Origin: Paraglomus occultum
Taxonomy: Eukaryota; Glomeromycota; Glomeromycetes; Paraglomerales; Paraglomeraceae
Reading direction: 5' to 3'
DNA length: 48,755 bases
Assembly (NCBI GenBank): GCA_910592205.1
Contig: CAJVPJ010000075.1
Span: forward strand, 1 to 48,755
Part shown: positions 36,801 to 47,705 of the stretch, in pieces
Position numbering within the stretch: position 1 is the first letter of the stretch
Layout of the letters: every line of letters begins with the position of its first letter
Notes under the pieces: generated by a model
The model's input: only the letters and a program-made list of their open reading frames with translations
What the model was told of the DNA's origin: nothing
Databases searched by the model: none
Program-made: the position numbers and the translations under genes

Positions 36801-37822
36801 GATCGAAATCGCACAACGAATTCAACGCTGGTACAAATGTAAATAGTGAAGCTAAGAAATATGCCAATGCACATTTCACTACATCCTTTTCACTTGGCGA
36901 CAGATATAATTTCTTCTTGAGAAAATTCTTAATGTGGTAGTAAGTAGAGATGAGACAGTTGGGATGCTCGAGAGTGGAAGACGACTCGTAGTCGTTATAA
37001 TCGAAGTCAGAATCAGAATCTAACGAATTGAGAAGTGAAACTTGCTCCGATGATGTAATGGTATTGAATCTTTGAGTAGATGGGGGGTTAATGAAAGAAA
37101 TAAGAAAATGAAGAGAGTGGGTGATGTGATTTGAAATCGTCGAAGACGTCGCTTGGAGATCATGCGCATGTTATGTCAACGATTGTCAAAAGGCACACGG
37201 CCGCTACTGAACCGGTTCGTTTCGCTTTGTCTACGATTACAAAAAAAAAGTCTTTTTCACGATATCTCATTCCTTACCTGCTCGAACCATCAGAAATCGT
37301 TCTCTGCCTAATCCCATCTGCAGCGGCGTCAAATCCTCCTCCACCCCTCTCGTCACGGGGCGACATGTTATACGCCAGCTGGCCAAACCCGAAATAATCG
37401 TCCACATCTCCGAAACCAGGTGATTGTACAAACGACCCATCATTATAACGTCTTAATGCGCTCCAAGGCACTGCTTCGTTCGGAATTGAAGTCGAATAAT
37501 ATGACCGTGTCCTACGGAAGCCGCTCGCATTGATGGGAACAGACTGCGCGATAGGAAATGCGCTGGATGTGCTCTCACTTCGTTGATGAGGAGGTGGTGG
37601 AATTATAGTTAGGTTCTCATGGATGCGATCAGCGCGGCGATGTTGAGGTCTTTGTGATTCTGGAGATTCTGCAGAAGTTGGATGCGTATTGGATGCGTCT
37701 TCTGCGTCCATTGATATAAAATCCAAATAATCAGGAGGAGTAAACTCCTTCAACAACTGATCTTTTTTTCCTAAATCGAGATGTTGCCGATCTTTGCTGT
37801 TGATAGACGCAAACCCTGACAC
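33839..37822 (-). CDS. BRE4/aromatic-acid-exporter-like fungal membrane protein
   Basis: Exons are 37822-37278, 37069-36353, 36265-35122 and 35047-33839, in phase, about 1204 residues. The N-terminal 180 residues are Ser/Pro-rich and polar. Exon 2 encodes the first membrane bundle (FLASLFTFVPALNSLCDF, AVFFNPAKTLGGIFEAVFFA). Exon 3 is mostly a cytosolic helical region with an unusual WWRWLCWCCYGC patch, then KYATKAAVSAAILSAPAF. Exon 4 opens with a second bundle (APTVGSTNLNSFYRVFGTLF) and a C-terminal ArAE-type domain. This two-bundle layout is that of fungal ER/plasma-membrane proteins of the FUSC/ArAE group that includes yeast BRE4 (brefeldin A sensitivity). Substrate unknown. The first exon opens at an acceptor (GAATTAG) with GTG, so a 5' exon is missing; the first internal ATG is at 37711. 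Confidence 0.92.
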
Positions 37823-39880
37823 CTAATTCATTAACCGTGTCATTTTTTAAATGCGATCAGTCCCTGAAATGTGCAGATCTACGTCACATGAACAAGTTTA
37901 TTGCAAATATTAATATGACAGTCAATCGTGTTACCTAAAATACGCTTATCAGTATATGCTTTATTGATGCCAGTATGAATGACGATAAAATGGGAAATAC
38001 TGCAATAAAACGTACGTATGCATAACCAATGAACAAGTTTTTCGAGCCATACATATCATGGCAGATGCGCTAACATTCAAACCGACTGAGATGTATAAAA
38101 TCTTAATATAAAATTAATACTATTAGGGTTTTTTTAAAAAAAAATTTTTTTAAAATAAAATAACACGCAAACACTCTAATTTATTCCATATGTTGGACTT
38201 TGACGATTTCTTCTGACATTTAGTGCACAATTACTCATCGGCAACTTCATAAATTGGTATTAGGCAACTGATCCAATTTCAGGATAAAGGCGCAACTAGT
38301 GCATCCTTAATCTCACATGCAGCAAAATCTGTCTTCAGAGAAAAGACGCCGACGGTAACTATGTTTGTACGTCGCATCCCAGACATTTGTCTGATTGGTC
38401 AATTCGATTTTTGATATGATTGGCTAATCAAAATATAATTTATTATCATTATAATTTTACAAATCTTTCAAGTGCCGACTTGAATTGATTTGTTGTTTCC
38501 AAATCAAATAATAATAATGGTTGTTGTGCCAAGTCTTCCGGTTCATCATCTGCTAATTGAACCATATTTTCTTGATTAATATCAATCTGAGGATTATCTT
38601 GTCTCCTAATAATAGATATAACATTTTTCTCATGCCGATTCTCCATGTACAATGTAATGCATATAAAAATTATTCTCGTAAAATTTTTGCGCCGTTTTTA
38701 CATTCTTTTAAAATACTTTAAACTGTATAAAAATTCGTATCTGAAATGGTACACAATTTAATTCCAGCTAATCATGCAAATGTCCGGGATGCTGTACATA
38801 TAATATAACCACTAGCTCATATTACGCGTCAGTACAAATAAGTTATGTGTTATGCCTTATTTACATATTTATCAACAATTATGGTAGGTAGAAATATTAT
38901 ATTCGACATTATTTGCCACACCTACGGTGACTGCTAACAATATTGTTTGTTACTAGCTAATAGATCCATTAAATATATATAAACAAAGCAAATTTATATC
39001 TACATATATAATAAATCTTACTGTATGGAGACTGCTATACGATGGCACAACGCACTTTGAATATGGTCTTAGAATGGTTTGCAAAAAAGTCATGTCTACT
39101 GTAGTTATAGAAAGAGGATGAAGTGTTATACGTCTGAGTAAGACGCAGAATTACTATGCTATTGCCCCCAATCGGGTGAACAGCTGTTGGATATAATTAT
39201 TAGCATGAGCCGGTTGACTCTGTTAGAAGAACGCTAAATCTCCAGGTTACACAATCCCTCACCCACGTGTAACGTCACGATACTCATAAATGAAGGACTT
39301 TTGTAAATTATTGAATAAATAATAGACGATCAAAACTTTTCAACTGCCCCACGTAATAGTTTATTAGACAAGAAAGTAGTGACTTGCAGCTAGGAGAAGT
39401 GAAACGAAGACAACCGGTATATAATTAAAGTACACCATCCCCCAATTCGACGTTTCCCAAGCTCCCCAATAATTAGAGACATTTAACGATCCGAGCAATT
39501 TCATTTAATATTAACACCCGGATAATAAAAAATCTGTCTATTCTATATTCGAATACATGTTCTATAATTTCTGAATACGAAACATCAATAAAAATACAAA
39601 CGTATTAATAATACCATAATACACTCTTAATAAGCAAATATCTTCCCCAATTCTGCAATTATAAGCAAAGCTAGTTCGTGTTACACGACGTTTCGCCGAA
39701 TACAAATAAGCGGCTCACGTATATATCACCTTTGCAAGCAATTAGGTATTTGGCATATTACTTTTTTGGTCATAATACAGAACTAAACATCTCCACTCGT
39801 CCATAATAATAAGGCAGATGATGCAACAACCCATCCCTACTGTATGCTGATCAGCACTCCCCTTTATTACACATTCAACC
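37823..39880. other. Intergenic, AT-rich
   Basis: It holds a T-A-T homopolymer palindrome at 38129-38155 and a 65-codon minus-strand ORF at 38449-38646. It should also contain the promoter and any missing first exon of the BRE4-like gene. A minus-strand AATAAA (TTTATT in plus reading, about 39863) lies just downstream of the AN1 gene stop. No other gene seen. Confidence 0.5.
38449..38646 (-). CDS. Doubtful 65-codon ORF
   Basis: It begins ATG GAG (MENRHEKNVISIIRRQ) and ends LETTNQFKSALERFVKL. The composition (Asp/Glu/Gln/Asn with amphipathic end) looks more protein-like than the surrounding noise. A donor-like GTAAAA lies after SALERF in phase 0, which could in principle splice to the phase-0 first exon of the BRE4-like gene, though the 640-nt intron would be far longer than others here. 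It could also be a transposase remnant. Confidence 0.25.
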   Translation of the reverse strand: MENRHEKNVISIIRRQDNPQIDINQENMVQLADDEPEDLAQQPLLLFDLETTNQFKSALERFVKL

Positions 39881-40679
39881 TCACTTTTTGCCTTTCTTCT
39901 TTCCAGCTACCCGTTCTTGTTTCGTTTGCTCTAATTTCTCTTTATACCGCTTCTTTATATCCTCCTTAGTTTTCGCAATGCTGAATTTTGTTGAATTTGT
40001 AACACCACGATTTTGCCTCTCTGCAGTAAACAAGATCGACGATTCCCCTTGAAATGCAGAGTGTGCAGCTCTTTTCGCTTTATCTACGCACTTTGGCGAG
40101 TGTGATTCGGGGAGACTAGGTAGGGAGATGACGCGAATAAAGATATAAAGTAAGAAAGCAAAGAAAAGATAAATTAGAAAATGGAAATGGTATTATTCGA
40201 CATCAAATTGAGATCGATGAGTTTCGCAAGCCTTATAAAGCTTGAAAAGCAAAGCACTTTGAAGCATTAATCAAATTCCGACCAATCTAAGACGAACGAC
40301 TATTATGATCTGTATCCGCTCCATGATTACCACACATGCTTACCGGTGCTTGATACAGTAATCCATATTACAATGTTGGCATTTGAAGCTCGTAGCGGTC
40401 AGTCGTTGTTTGCAGGATGGTACGGGACACTTTGAAGATCCAGAGGAGGCAGCGTTGTAGTCACTAGTAACAGCCAGCGGTCAATACACGTCGTGTTTAA
40501 CGTTTACAAGGTAACTGAATATAGGATTGTTACTTTAGTAGCGATTCTAATAATATGTCCTCCTCTTTTTGGTTAGCATTCTCTGTTCTATCAGTATCTT
40601 TATTTGCTTTCTTCTCTTTCGGCTTTGCAATATCTTTAACAGCTTCGGTTCCTTTGCTTTCGTGTTGTTGATCTGACAT
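39881..40679 (-). CDS. AN1-type zinc-finger protein (166 aa)
   Basis: Exons are 40679-40534, 40463-40344 and 40115-39881, in phase. The N-terminal 48 residues are charged (SDQQHESKGTEAVKDIAK). The AN1 finger follows: CPVPSCKQRLTATSFKC, then QHCNMDYCIKHRLPESHSPK and C, i.e. the expected C-x(4)-C...C-x(2)-C...C-x-KHR-x-PE-x-H spacing, split by an intron after KHR. The C-terminal 70 residues are Lys-rich and helical, ending AGKKKGKK. AN1 proteins are stress-linked and often bind ubiquitin, the proteasome or Cdc48; no ubiquitin-like or A20 domain is present here. The exact partner cannot be inferred. A downstream minus-strand AATAAA near 39863 fits as poly(A) signal. Confidence 0.92.
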
Positions 40680-41433
40680 TTGCGGTGTAGATAGATAGTA
40701 ATAGTGGGTTGTGGGAGATCCAGTGTTGTGTGTAACAAAATGTCAATTTTGCCATCGAGATTTCTTATTGGCTATGGTAAAATTTGTTGCAAATTTTACA
40801 TTTTCAAGATTATTTGTGCAAGTTCTATGTTACGCTTACCCGCTGGAACATTTTTTACAACGCGCGAAAGATATATTACAATAAAAATTGGAACCAATAT
40901 TTCAACGGGCAGTTAAAGTAAACAGAATTTTGAGAAATAAGAAATTAGAATCGGTTAGTGTTTCAATGGTTTCATATACAGCAGAATGGAATGGTCAAAG
41001 TCCACGCTTTTAAGCCGTATTTCAAGGTCTGCTAGAGTTAAATAACAGGCATTCACATTTAACGTTGCTTATTTCTCATCTTTGCAAAGATGTTAATAGC
41101 ATCAATTATCGACCTTCTTGTCTTTTTATAGCCTGTATAAAATAATGGGTTTCACATCGTAAATTTTCGGTATGACATTTCACATTATTACTTACATTAA
41201 TTAACGAGCGGTGCACAAGAGTTAGTCCGGTATAGAGAGCTTTCCTGCCTTTCTAGCTAGTCCTATTTATATAAATTTATTAATAATATCATAGTCAATC
41301 ATACATATTAGTGTCATTTATCTGATAACGAGTCTTTCTGAATAGACTGACAAAGAAGGCAGATATAGCTTTGATAATATAATTGCACCAATTTCCTATC
41401 ACTGCGTTAATAAATTTTATTGTAGCGTTGAGA
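40680..41433. other. Intergenic, nothing recognised
   Basis: It separates the AN1 gene start from the stop of the next minus-strand gene. It contains only a 70-codon plus-strand ORF (40704-40916) without support, and AT-rich sequence. Confidence 0.6.
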
Positions 41434-42443
41434 TTAGGCGTCATCAATGTCAGAAAATCCTAAGGACTGAAATAAATCGTGTACCGCCTCCCATTGCTTT
41501 GCTGAATAAGATTTACTTGAGCCCGGATAAAACGAAAGCGATTTTCCCCATTGTATTGCTTCTTTTATTTTCATATTTTCCAACCCGATATTGAATTGCG
41601 ATATTCTTAGTATATAGTTGATCAAATCTAGTAGAGTGGCTTCAAGAAGTTGTGCGTTTATTGAAATAGAAATTTCGGGCTACCAAACGGATAGATAATT
41701 TTATCAATGGTGGCACATAATGAAGTTATTATTATTATTATATTCACAGTTTCTTAATTTACTATATGTAATTGTCCACCAATTAAATCTCAAAACCGAT
41801 ACTACGCCTCTATATTGGTTTTTCGAAATTTATTCGCACAACCGATAAAAACACTACTATCAGTTTTACGAGCTTGACTGCAATACTTACGTTTATGAAA
41901 TTAAATTCTGTTTCTAGTTTTTCGCGATTTCTAAATCAAGATGTGTATCCCATTGCAATCTATTGCTAAAGGGCTTGGTAAAATCGAAACCATAAATTCT
42001 CACTCTCACAAATACTTATATATGATCTTAAATGCTTTTTTTGGATTATCTATATAAATATATTGACATACGATTCTGTAAATGTCATCCCTACTACCAC
42101 TCAGCTGAAATCTGGAAAAAAAAAAGCCCAACTAGATTAGGTCTTGAGCGACCCGCAGCCTCAAGTTGCCACGTATAAGTACATGAGTGTAGACGACCAT
42201 TGAGTCCTTCCAACCTCTCCTAGTCAAAGCCAAGGCATGTAAACAATCGCATATACTTACGCTCCAACAGAGCTTAATATTTCTCAAGACCGCTGTTACC
42301 TCGCTTCCAAAAAAGTTCGAGTCAAGAATTTCCACCAAATCTTTGGAGAACGCGTCATAAATTTCAGAGTAGTTGCTGTTTGGCAGTACCTGTTGATAGT
42401 ATACAAACATATCGTCTGCAGAAGTACAACTGATGGTGGACAT
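41434..42443 (-). CDS. Unrecognised 185-residue helical protein, four exons
   Basis: Exons are 42443-42261, 42104-42016, 41930-41891 (40 nt) and 41679-41434. Donors are GTAAGT, GTATTT and GTAAGT; acceptors are TTTCAG, ATTTAG and GGTAG. All phases fit, and the frame would break without the short third exon. The protein starts MSTISCTSADDMFVYYQQVL and continues with amphipathic helices (SKDLVEILDSNFFGSEVTAV, DDIYRIVCQYIYIDNPKKAF, INAQLLEATLLDLINYIL). It ends in an acidic tail (FQSLGFSDIDDA). There is no signal peptide, membrane helix or cysteine cluster. The family is not recognised; an all-helical adaptor or assembly factor is only a guess. The ATG at 42443 is the first in the open frame. Confidence 0.8.
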
Positions 42444-43268
42444 GGCTTTGGGTTTTATGAGAAACCGGAAAAGAGGTCTATTCCAGCACGCGTGCGTCAA
42501 AAATTTCACGCCAATAAATCAAATGTCACATGACAGATTAATAAATATGCCGTTATTATGTGACACACAGGACGAATAAGTTTCACCACGCGTCTCATCT
42601 AACAAGCTGTAAAGGAATCACAGCCTTCTGCTGGAATTTTATTACGGAAGTTTACCTTGACCGAACTTGTTCCATTTCATTGCGTCAGTGTACTGGTATT
42701 CTGTGCCATATCGCTGAGACTACATCAGTGCCGTTATAGTTATCATAAGTGGCATTTATCCACATTAATTCCTAACGAAAAGAAGACTCTCTGCAACATT
42801 TTATATGCTTAAATACAAAGTTTTCTCGTTAATAAACGTTCTGTATGAGTTTGGGATCTGTTTCAGTTTAGAACACAATTATTCAGTCTAGAACTCAGTT
42901 GTCTCGGTCCATAACTGACAGACTGAGGACAACATGAACCAAATTTATCTCTAGTAGTTTTGGCACGGTTTAATCTACTTCGATAACCTCGCTATATTCT
43001 GATCGCTGCTGATATACTGGACTGGCTATTCTACACTCACTTGACAAAAGTATTCCCGATTTGCTGACCAATTAGTAAAATTTAGAGCTCTATTGACAAT
43101 AAATTTTGCATCTTTTTGAAGCTAATTAATTGTATTTTCAAAAAAAAAAAAGTGCAAAGTTACTGTAAGAAAGGATAAAGTGACGATATCTACACAATCC
43201 ACATGTTTTCATAGATTTTCATATGTATGACACAGATATCGAACGGCCGCTAACGGGACAAAAATATA
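42444..43268. other. Intergenic
   Basis: AT-rich, containing the presumed promoter of the 41434-42443 gene and a poly-A run at about 43140. A short dyad GTTTAGAACACAATTATTCAG / TCTAGAACTCAGTTG repeat-like pair sits at about 42868-42912. No gene. Confidence 0.5.
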
Positions 43269-43795
43269 CAGTCAACTCTCCCTAAATGCACGCCCTTGGG
43301 AATGAAAAGTTGAGAGCATGCATTTAGGGATAACAATGAGTGTGCATTTAGGGAGTTTGTATTAGTAAATCACGTGATAGCGAAATATATGAAGCAAAAC
43401 AATTATAACACAATAGTTAAATTTATTCATTAATTTTCATGTCATGTCATATTTAGTGGCGGTTCAATTATTTATTATGACTAACATGCATTTAAATATG
43501 ACCTGATGTTAGAAGGTACTAATGGTCTGATTAAATATCGGATGGCCTGATGTAAACAATCGGGTTTGGTAAAATCACGCCACATTTGGCAACTTAACAT
43601 ACTGCATCAGCCGGGAATTGAATTGAGGTAACTTTCTTGAAAAACCAGTATTCTACCACTACGCTATTAATGCACAAGAGTCACGTGCCCCATTTAAGGA
43701 GAATATTTTCATATTAAATGAGGCCTTGGGATTATAAAATCAGTTGCACATGCAGAATAGGGAGAGTGTGCATTTAGAGAGAGTGCGGTTGACTG
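43269..43795. mobile_element. TIR element, 527 bp, TA target duplication, non-autonomous
   Basis: The left end CAGTCAACTCTCCCTAAATG and the inverted right end CAGTCAACCGCACTCTCTCT share CAGTCAAC, then both continue into CTAAATGCAC after a 4-nt indel. TA flanks both ends (43267-43268 and 43796-43797). The word TGCATTTAGGGA recurs subterminally (about 43319 and 43343, with the variant TGCATTTAGAGA near the right end), as expected for transposase-binding sites. No transposase frame is present. The element carries a tRNA-Gly-like sequence on its minus strand. TA target and CAGTCAAC ends suggest a pogo/Tigger-type family. Confidence 0.8.
43603..43673 (-). pseudogene. tRNA-Gly-like pseudogene inside the TIR element
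   Basis: Read on the minus strand this is exactly 71 nt. The 5' part GCGTAGTGGTAGAATAC (A box region) and the 3' part TTCAATTCCCGGCTGATGCA are nearly identical to eukaryotic tRNA-Gly(GCC). The acceptor stem is GCATTAA against CTGATGC, mostly paired. The anticodon stem (CTGGT against GAAAG) and the 5' half of the T stem are broken, and the anticodon position reads TTC instead of GCC. It is therefore a decayed tRNA copy or a tRNA-derived module, not a working gene. Confidence 0.75.
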
Positions 43796-46787
43796 TATCA
43801 CCATTTTCTCGAAAAGCACAGCCAATTATCTTCATAAATCGTTGTGGCTTACATAACAAGTAAGTGCGATAGAGTTTTTTTGAAGAGGAAGATTTTTCAT
43901 GTTTTACTGGTTGATCGGCAAAAATCGTCAATACTTGTGCCGAGTGTATTATTTATTCTTTACAACTTTTTCTATCGGTTAGCTTGGCCTTCTTCACTCC
44001 CGATTTACTAATTTATTACATCTCGATCACCTGATATCTCTGTTTTTTAGCGAAAACCATCATTGTGTTAATTTTGCAGGATAGAACGGCATCGTATGAC
44101 GCTAAATTTGGCTAATAGTCAAAATTTTCCGAATCACGTGCCGCGGAATGTTCAAATTTTTGATCTGGCTGGCTTAGAATAATGTTCACAGACAATACCA
44201 TTACTGTAGACAGATTTATTATGCAAATTCGATCTTGATAATTGGTTTATCATAACCTGGTTCGCTACAGTCAGGTTCGCTATAAACAGCATCAACTTTA
44301 TACAGAAATATTGCTATGTGAAAGTTTTGTCAATAGTTGCCATACTTATTTAAAACTAAAAGAACAAATTAACATCAACGGCTCATTAAAAAAGTTTTTT
44401 TTTTCTGACCAGATTGCTCAAGGAAATTACGGTTGGGATGAGTATTAATTTCAACTACTTTATTATTACAGAATCGATAATCTTATTATTTTCTTTGTGA
44501 ATAATTTAATTGGAAATAACAATAATAGAAAGATAAACCAACAAAACCTTTTTCTGGGGGAAATTAATTTGAGGCTCTTCTCAAATAGTAGCCAAACAAC
44601 TCTGTTTTTTTTTAAAAAAAAATTTTTTTTTAATTAAAATTTTTTTATTTAAATAAAGAGTTGATAAAACTTTTGCTCGTTCTTCCGACAAATGCGCAAA
44701 TGCAAAAGCGTGGCCCAAAAAACTGTGTCAAGTTGTTGATGATGTGCTATTCAATCTTGATCTTTGTATCCATCTTAGATAATCCGCATGTGATAGGTAA
44801 TTAATCAATCAATTTGATTATTGGCGATTGCCGTTGGCGCATCCATCTGAGTTTTATCGTGTACAAGTATACTAAATTAGAGAAACCCAAGAACGTATGG
44901 TAAACGAGTTTATGTGAATTAAAAATGTGGAAAACTCTGTTATGTTATGTCATAACAAAGACAAGCATGTGTCTACACTACACTTTTTATGGAAAAAAGA
45001 CTGAATGAATTCGTTCAAATATCAAGTTTTGCTCCCGAAGCGCATATACTGTATTCTCTCGTGAACATGGACCCCGTGATTGCCGCTATTAGCAGCATAA
45101 CATATCCTCACCAACAGCTCATTACATAAAACACGTATAAATTTTTTATAATGCACCTTTTGTTACTGTGTGATACCCTTAAAATTATCATTTCGCATAT
45201 TGTCGGAGGAGGGTTAAAGTATTAACATACGCCTTTACCTACTTCATGGCGTATAGTTCTAGTGCGACAATGATCTACCGCCCAGTTCGTAACTTTAATA
45301 ATAATAATAGTTTGTGTTACAATTCCCCTGCGTTGCGAGATATCAGTTTGGCTTCATGTTGGTGTTTGAAGTGGGTCACACTGCAATCGCTACAGTCGCT
45401 TAGACGAATGTTAATACATGACATGAACCTTTATCAGCGAGCAATCAACACAATTTGTTGTGGAATGGTTTATTTCCTAATGCAATCGTTATCAGTATCT
45501 TAATCTGCACAAGTATCAAAGCTCGACCCTGTAAAGCCAAATGTTTAGTCACAATGACCACCTCAGTGGACGGGAATGGCATTCGGTCGCCAGGGCTTTC
45601 TACCGAGAAAGCACGAATTTACTTTACAAAATTTAATGTTATGCGGACACGTTTCTGCTTGAGCCGCTGTGACAAGCGGAACAACAAACAAACCCGTTTA
45701 CTACTTTTAGCAATTACATTGGTCGGACTAACAATAATCCGCTTTATGCAGGCTTTCACATGGGGTATGACCATTCGTCATTGTATGGTTGGCGTGCTTT
45801 CCATAAAACGACTCCATACTCCTGGTTTTTTCTATCTTAATGCATACGCAAAGTAAAGGCTTTCAAGAGAAAGCATCAAATTCACACACACTCAAGGTAA
45901 AATGTGAAAGATGGCAGAATAATATTCGTAGTGAGGATACTCAAAAACCTTGTCATGAATGCAAAAGAGAAATTGGTGACGTATCTAATTATCATGGTGC
46001 AAAATGCAGGGTAGAATAGTGCGATATGATAACAATTATGCAGCTATGTTTTTCCTCCAATGTAACCGTTGATCCCTTAAACAGACAACGTATCGAGATG
46101 TTGTTCCAGCGATTATCGGGGATGATTGTAAACATTTATATTTTGACCACTATTTGACAGTTGGCACGTTCCAATCATAAATTATTAAACTTTGTTGCAT
46201 CCTACGGACGGGTGGGTCCTAGCGTCTATTATGGATTGACGGGTCAGAGCGCTTTTTAGTGCGTAAATTAAAATAGCGTTACCATTTGCTACACAAACAG
46301 TGGATATGTTTGTAATACGTACTTTTGACGTTTGATGCTTTACTCGATATTATCAATCTATCGTTGCTTTTTTTAAAGTTTGTGACCCCGAAAACAATGT
46401 GCGCCCACTTGTAGAAACATGACAGGGATTGGTTTCGCCAGACGTACCCACTGTGCAAACAAATCCTTAACAGTAGTAACAATTGTTACGTTTCATCCAA
46501 TAAATAGACTCGTAGTCGTGTGCCCCGACTGTATCTGATTTTTTTTGAACCAAGCAACCTTCTTGACTGGCTGCAATAGAGTTGAGTTGTTATCCTACAG
46601 TATTAGTATATCTCCTGAAGCCGATATGGATAAGATAATAACAATGTGTAACGGCGTACAAACAATTAACTTTTGTATAATAATAATTATTATTATTCAT
46701 CAAAGTTTCAAAGTCAATTTGCATGCATCCAAACCTTTACAAATAAATGTTTAGTACTAGTCCTGATCAAGTTTCATTCAAATAAGG

Positions 46788-46842
46788 TTAGCATTAGCAT
46801 TAGCATTAGCATTAGCATTAGTATTAGCATTAGCATTAGCAA
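46788..46842. repeat. Hexanucleotide microsatellite (GCATTA)n
   Basis: About eight or nine copies of GCATTA, with one GTATTA variant. A partial extension (GATTAGTATTAGCAATCTGTC) follows at about 46860. Confidence 0.9.
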
Positions 46843-47589
46843 TCTGTCTATTACTATGTTGATTAGTATTAGCAATCTGTCTATGTTCAAAAGATTAAGT
46901 TCACTTTTGTTTCTTTCTGGTACTAGTACTAGTCAGCTGCAGAATATTTAGTTACAATGACAAAAACTTTAAATAAAAACATTACCAAGATCAATTTTTT
47001 TTTGTTACTAGTACATATTTTACTCATCAATTGACCAATGTCATAAAATTAGTCTTTTAAAAAGCTCACATGTTCTTCTATATACATAATCATCTATATC
47101 TATTATTCGATTATTTCGTAACAAAACGTTAGGGGAAGTTTTAAATGAATGTAAACAAAAGAATAAAAGTAATAAGCATATTAATGACTGTATGGTTGAT
47201 GTTAAAATGTTGGAGGTTATATCTTACATATGAAAGTGTGTATAGTGTAAATGTTTTATCGGCGTAATATTTAAAGGGGAAAAAGGAAATTTTTTTGCTT
47301 TAAAAAAAATCTTATGGCAAATAAAAAAGGGAGGTGATTCCCTTTTTTGCTTAGTTGATAAATGTGGAAAATTGCAGGGAGTTTAGGGAAAATCGTGCAT
47401 GTATGAAAAGTGTTGAAATTAGTGGTTTCCTTTTCCCCCCCCATCCAAGCCTGGCCTTTCTATTTAAAAATACGAAACGTGGTTATAGAGAACAATTACA
47501 AAATTTGCTAAGGGGTAAAAGGAAGAAAAAAGCGAGTCCGATGAAAGAAAAAAAAACGACAAATTAATAAAAAATTGATAGAGTGATGG

Positions 47590-47640
47590 AAAAGGAGGGG
47601 TTTTTTTTTTAAAGAAAAAAAAAATATGGGGAGGTATACT
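47590..47640. repeat. T/A homopolymer tract
   Basis: A run of T followed by A-rich sequence downstream of the C2H2 stop. It is low complexity with no coding content. Confidence 0.6.
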
Positions 47641-47705
47641 ACGAATTATCCGTACAGACCAAATGTTATTATTTTTTTATCGTCATTTAACGACACGCTT
47701 GGCAC

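Larger units (their letters stand above)
43796..47705. other. Intergenic, repeat-rich, no recognised gene
   Basis: It contains a solo TIR-like motif near 44259-44285 (GGTTCGCTA twice in direct orientation), a T-A-T palindrome at 44605-44631, two overlapping plus-strand ORFs at 45246-45503 and 45455-45856, and a GCATTA microsatellite at 46788-46842. The last few hundred bases are the probable 3' flank of the C2H2 gene at 47706. Confidence 0.5.
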
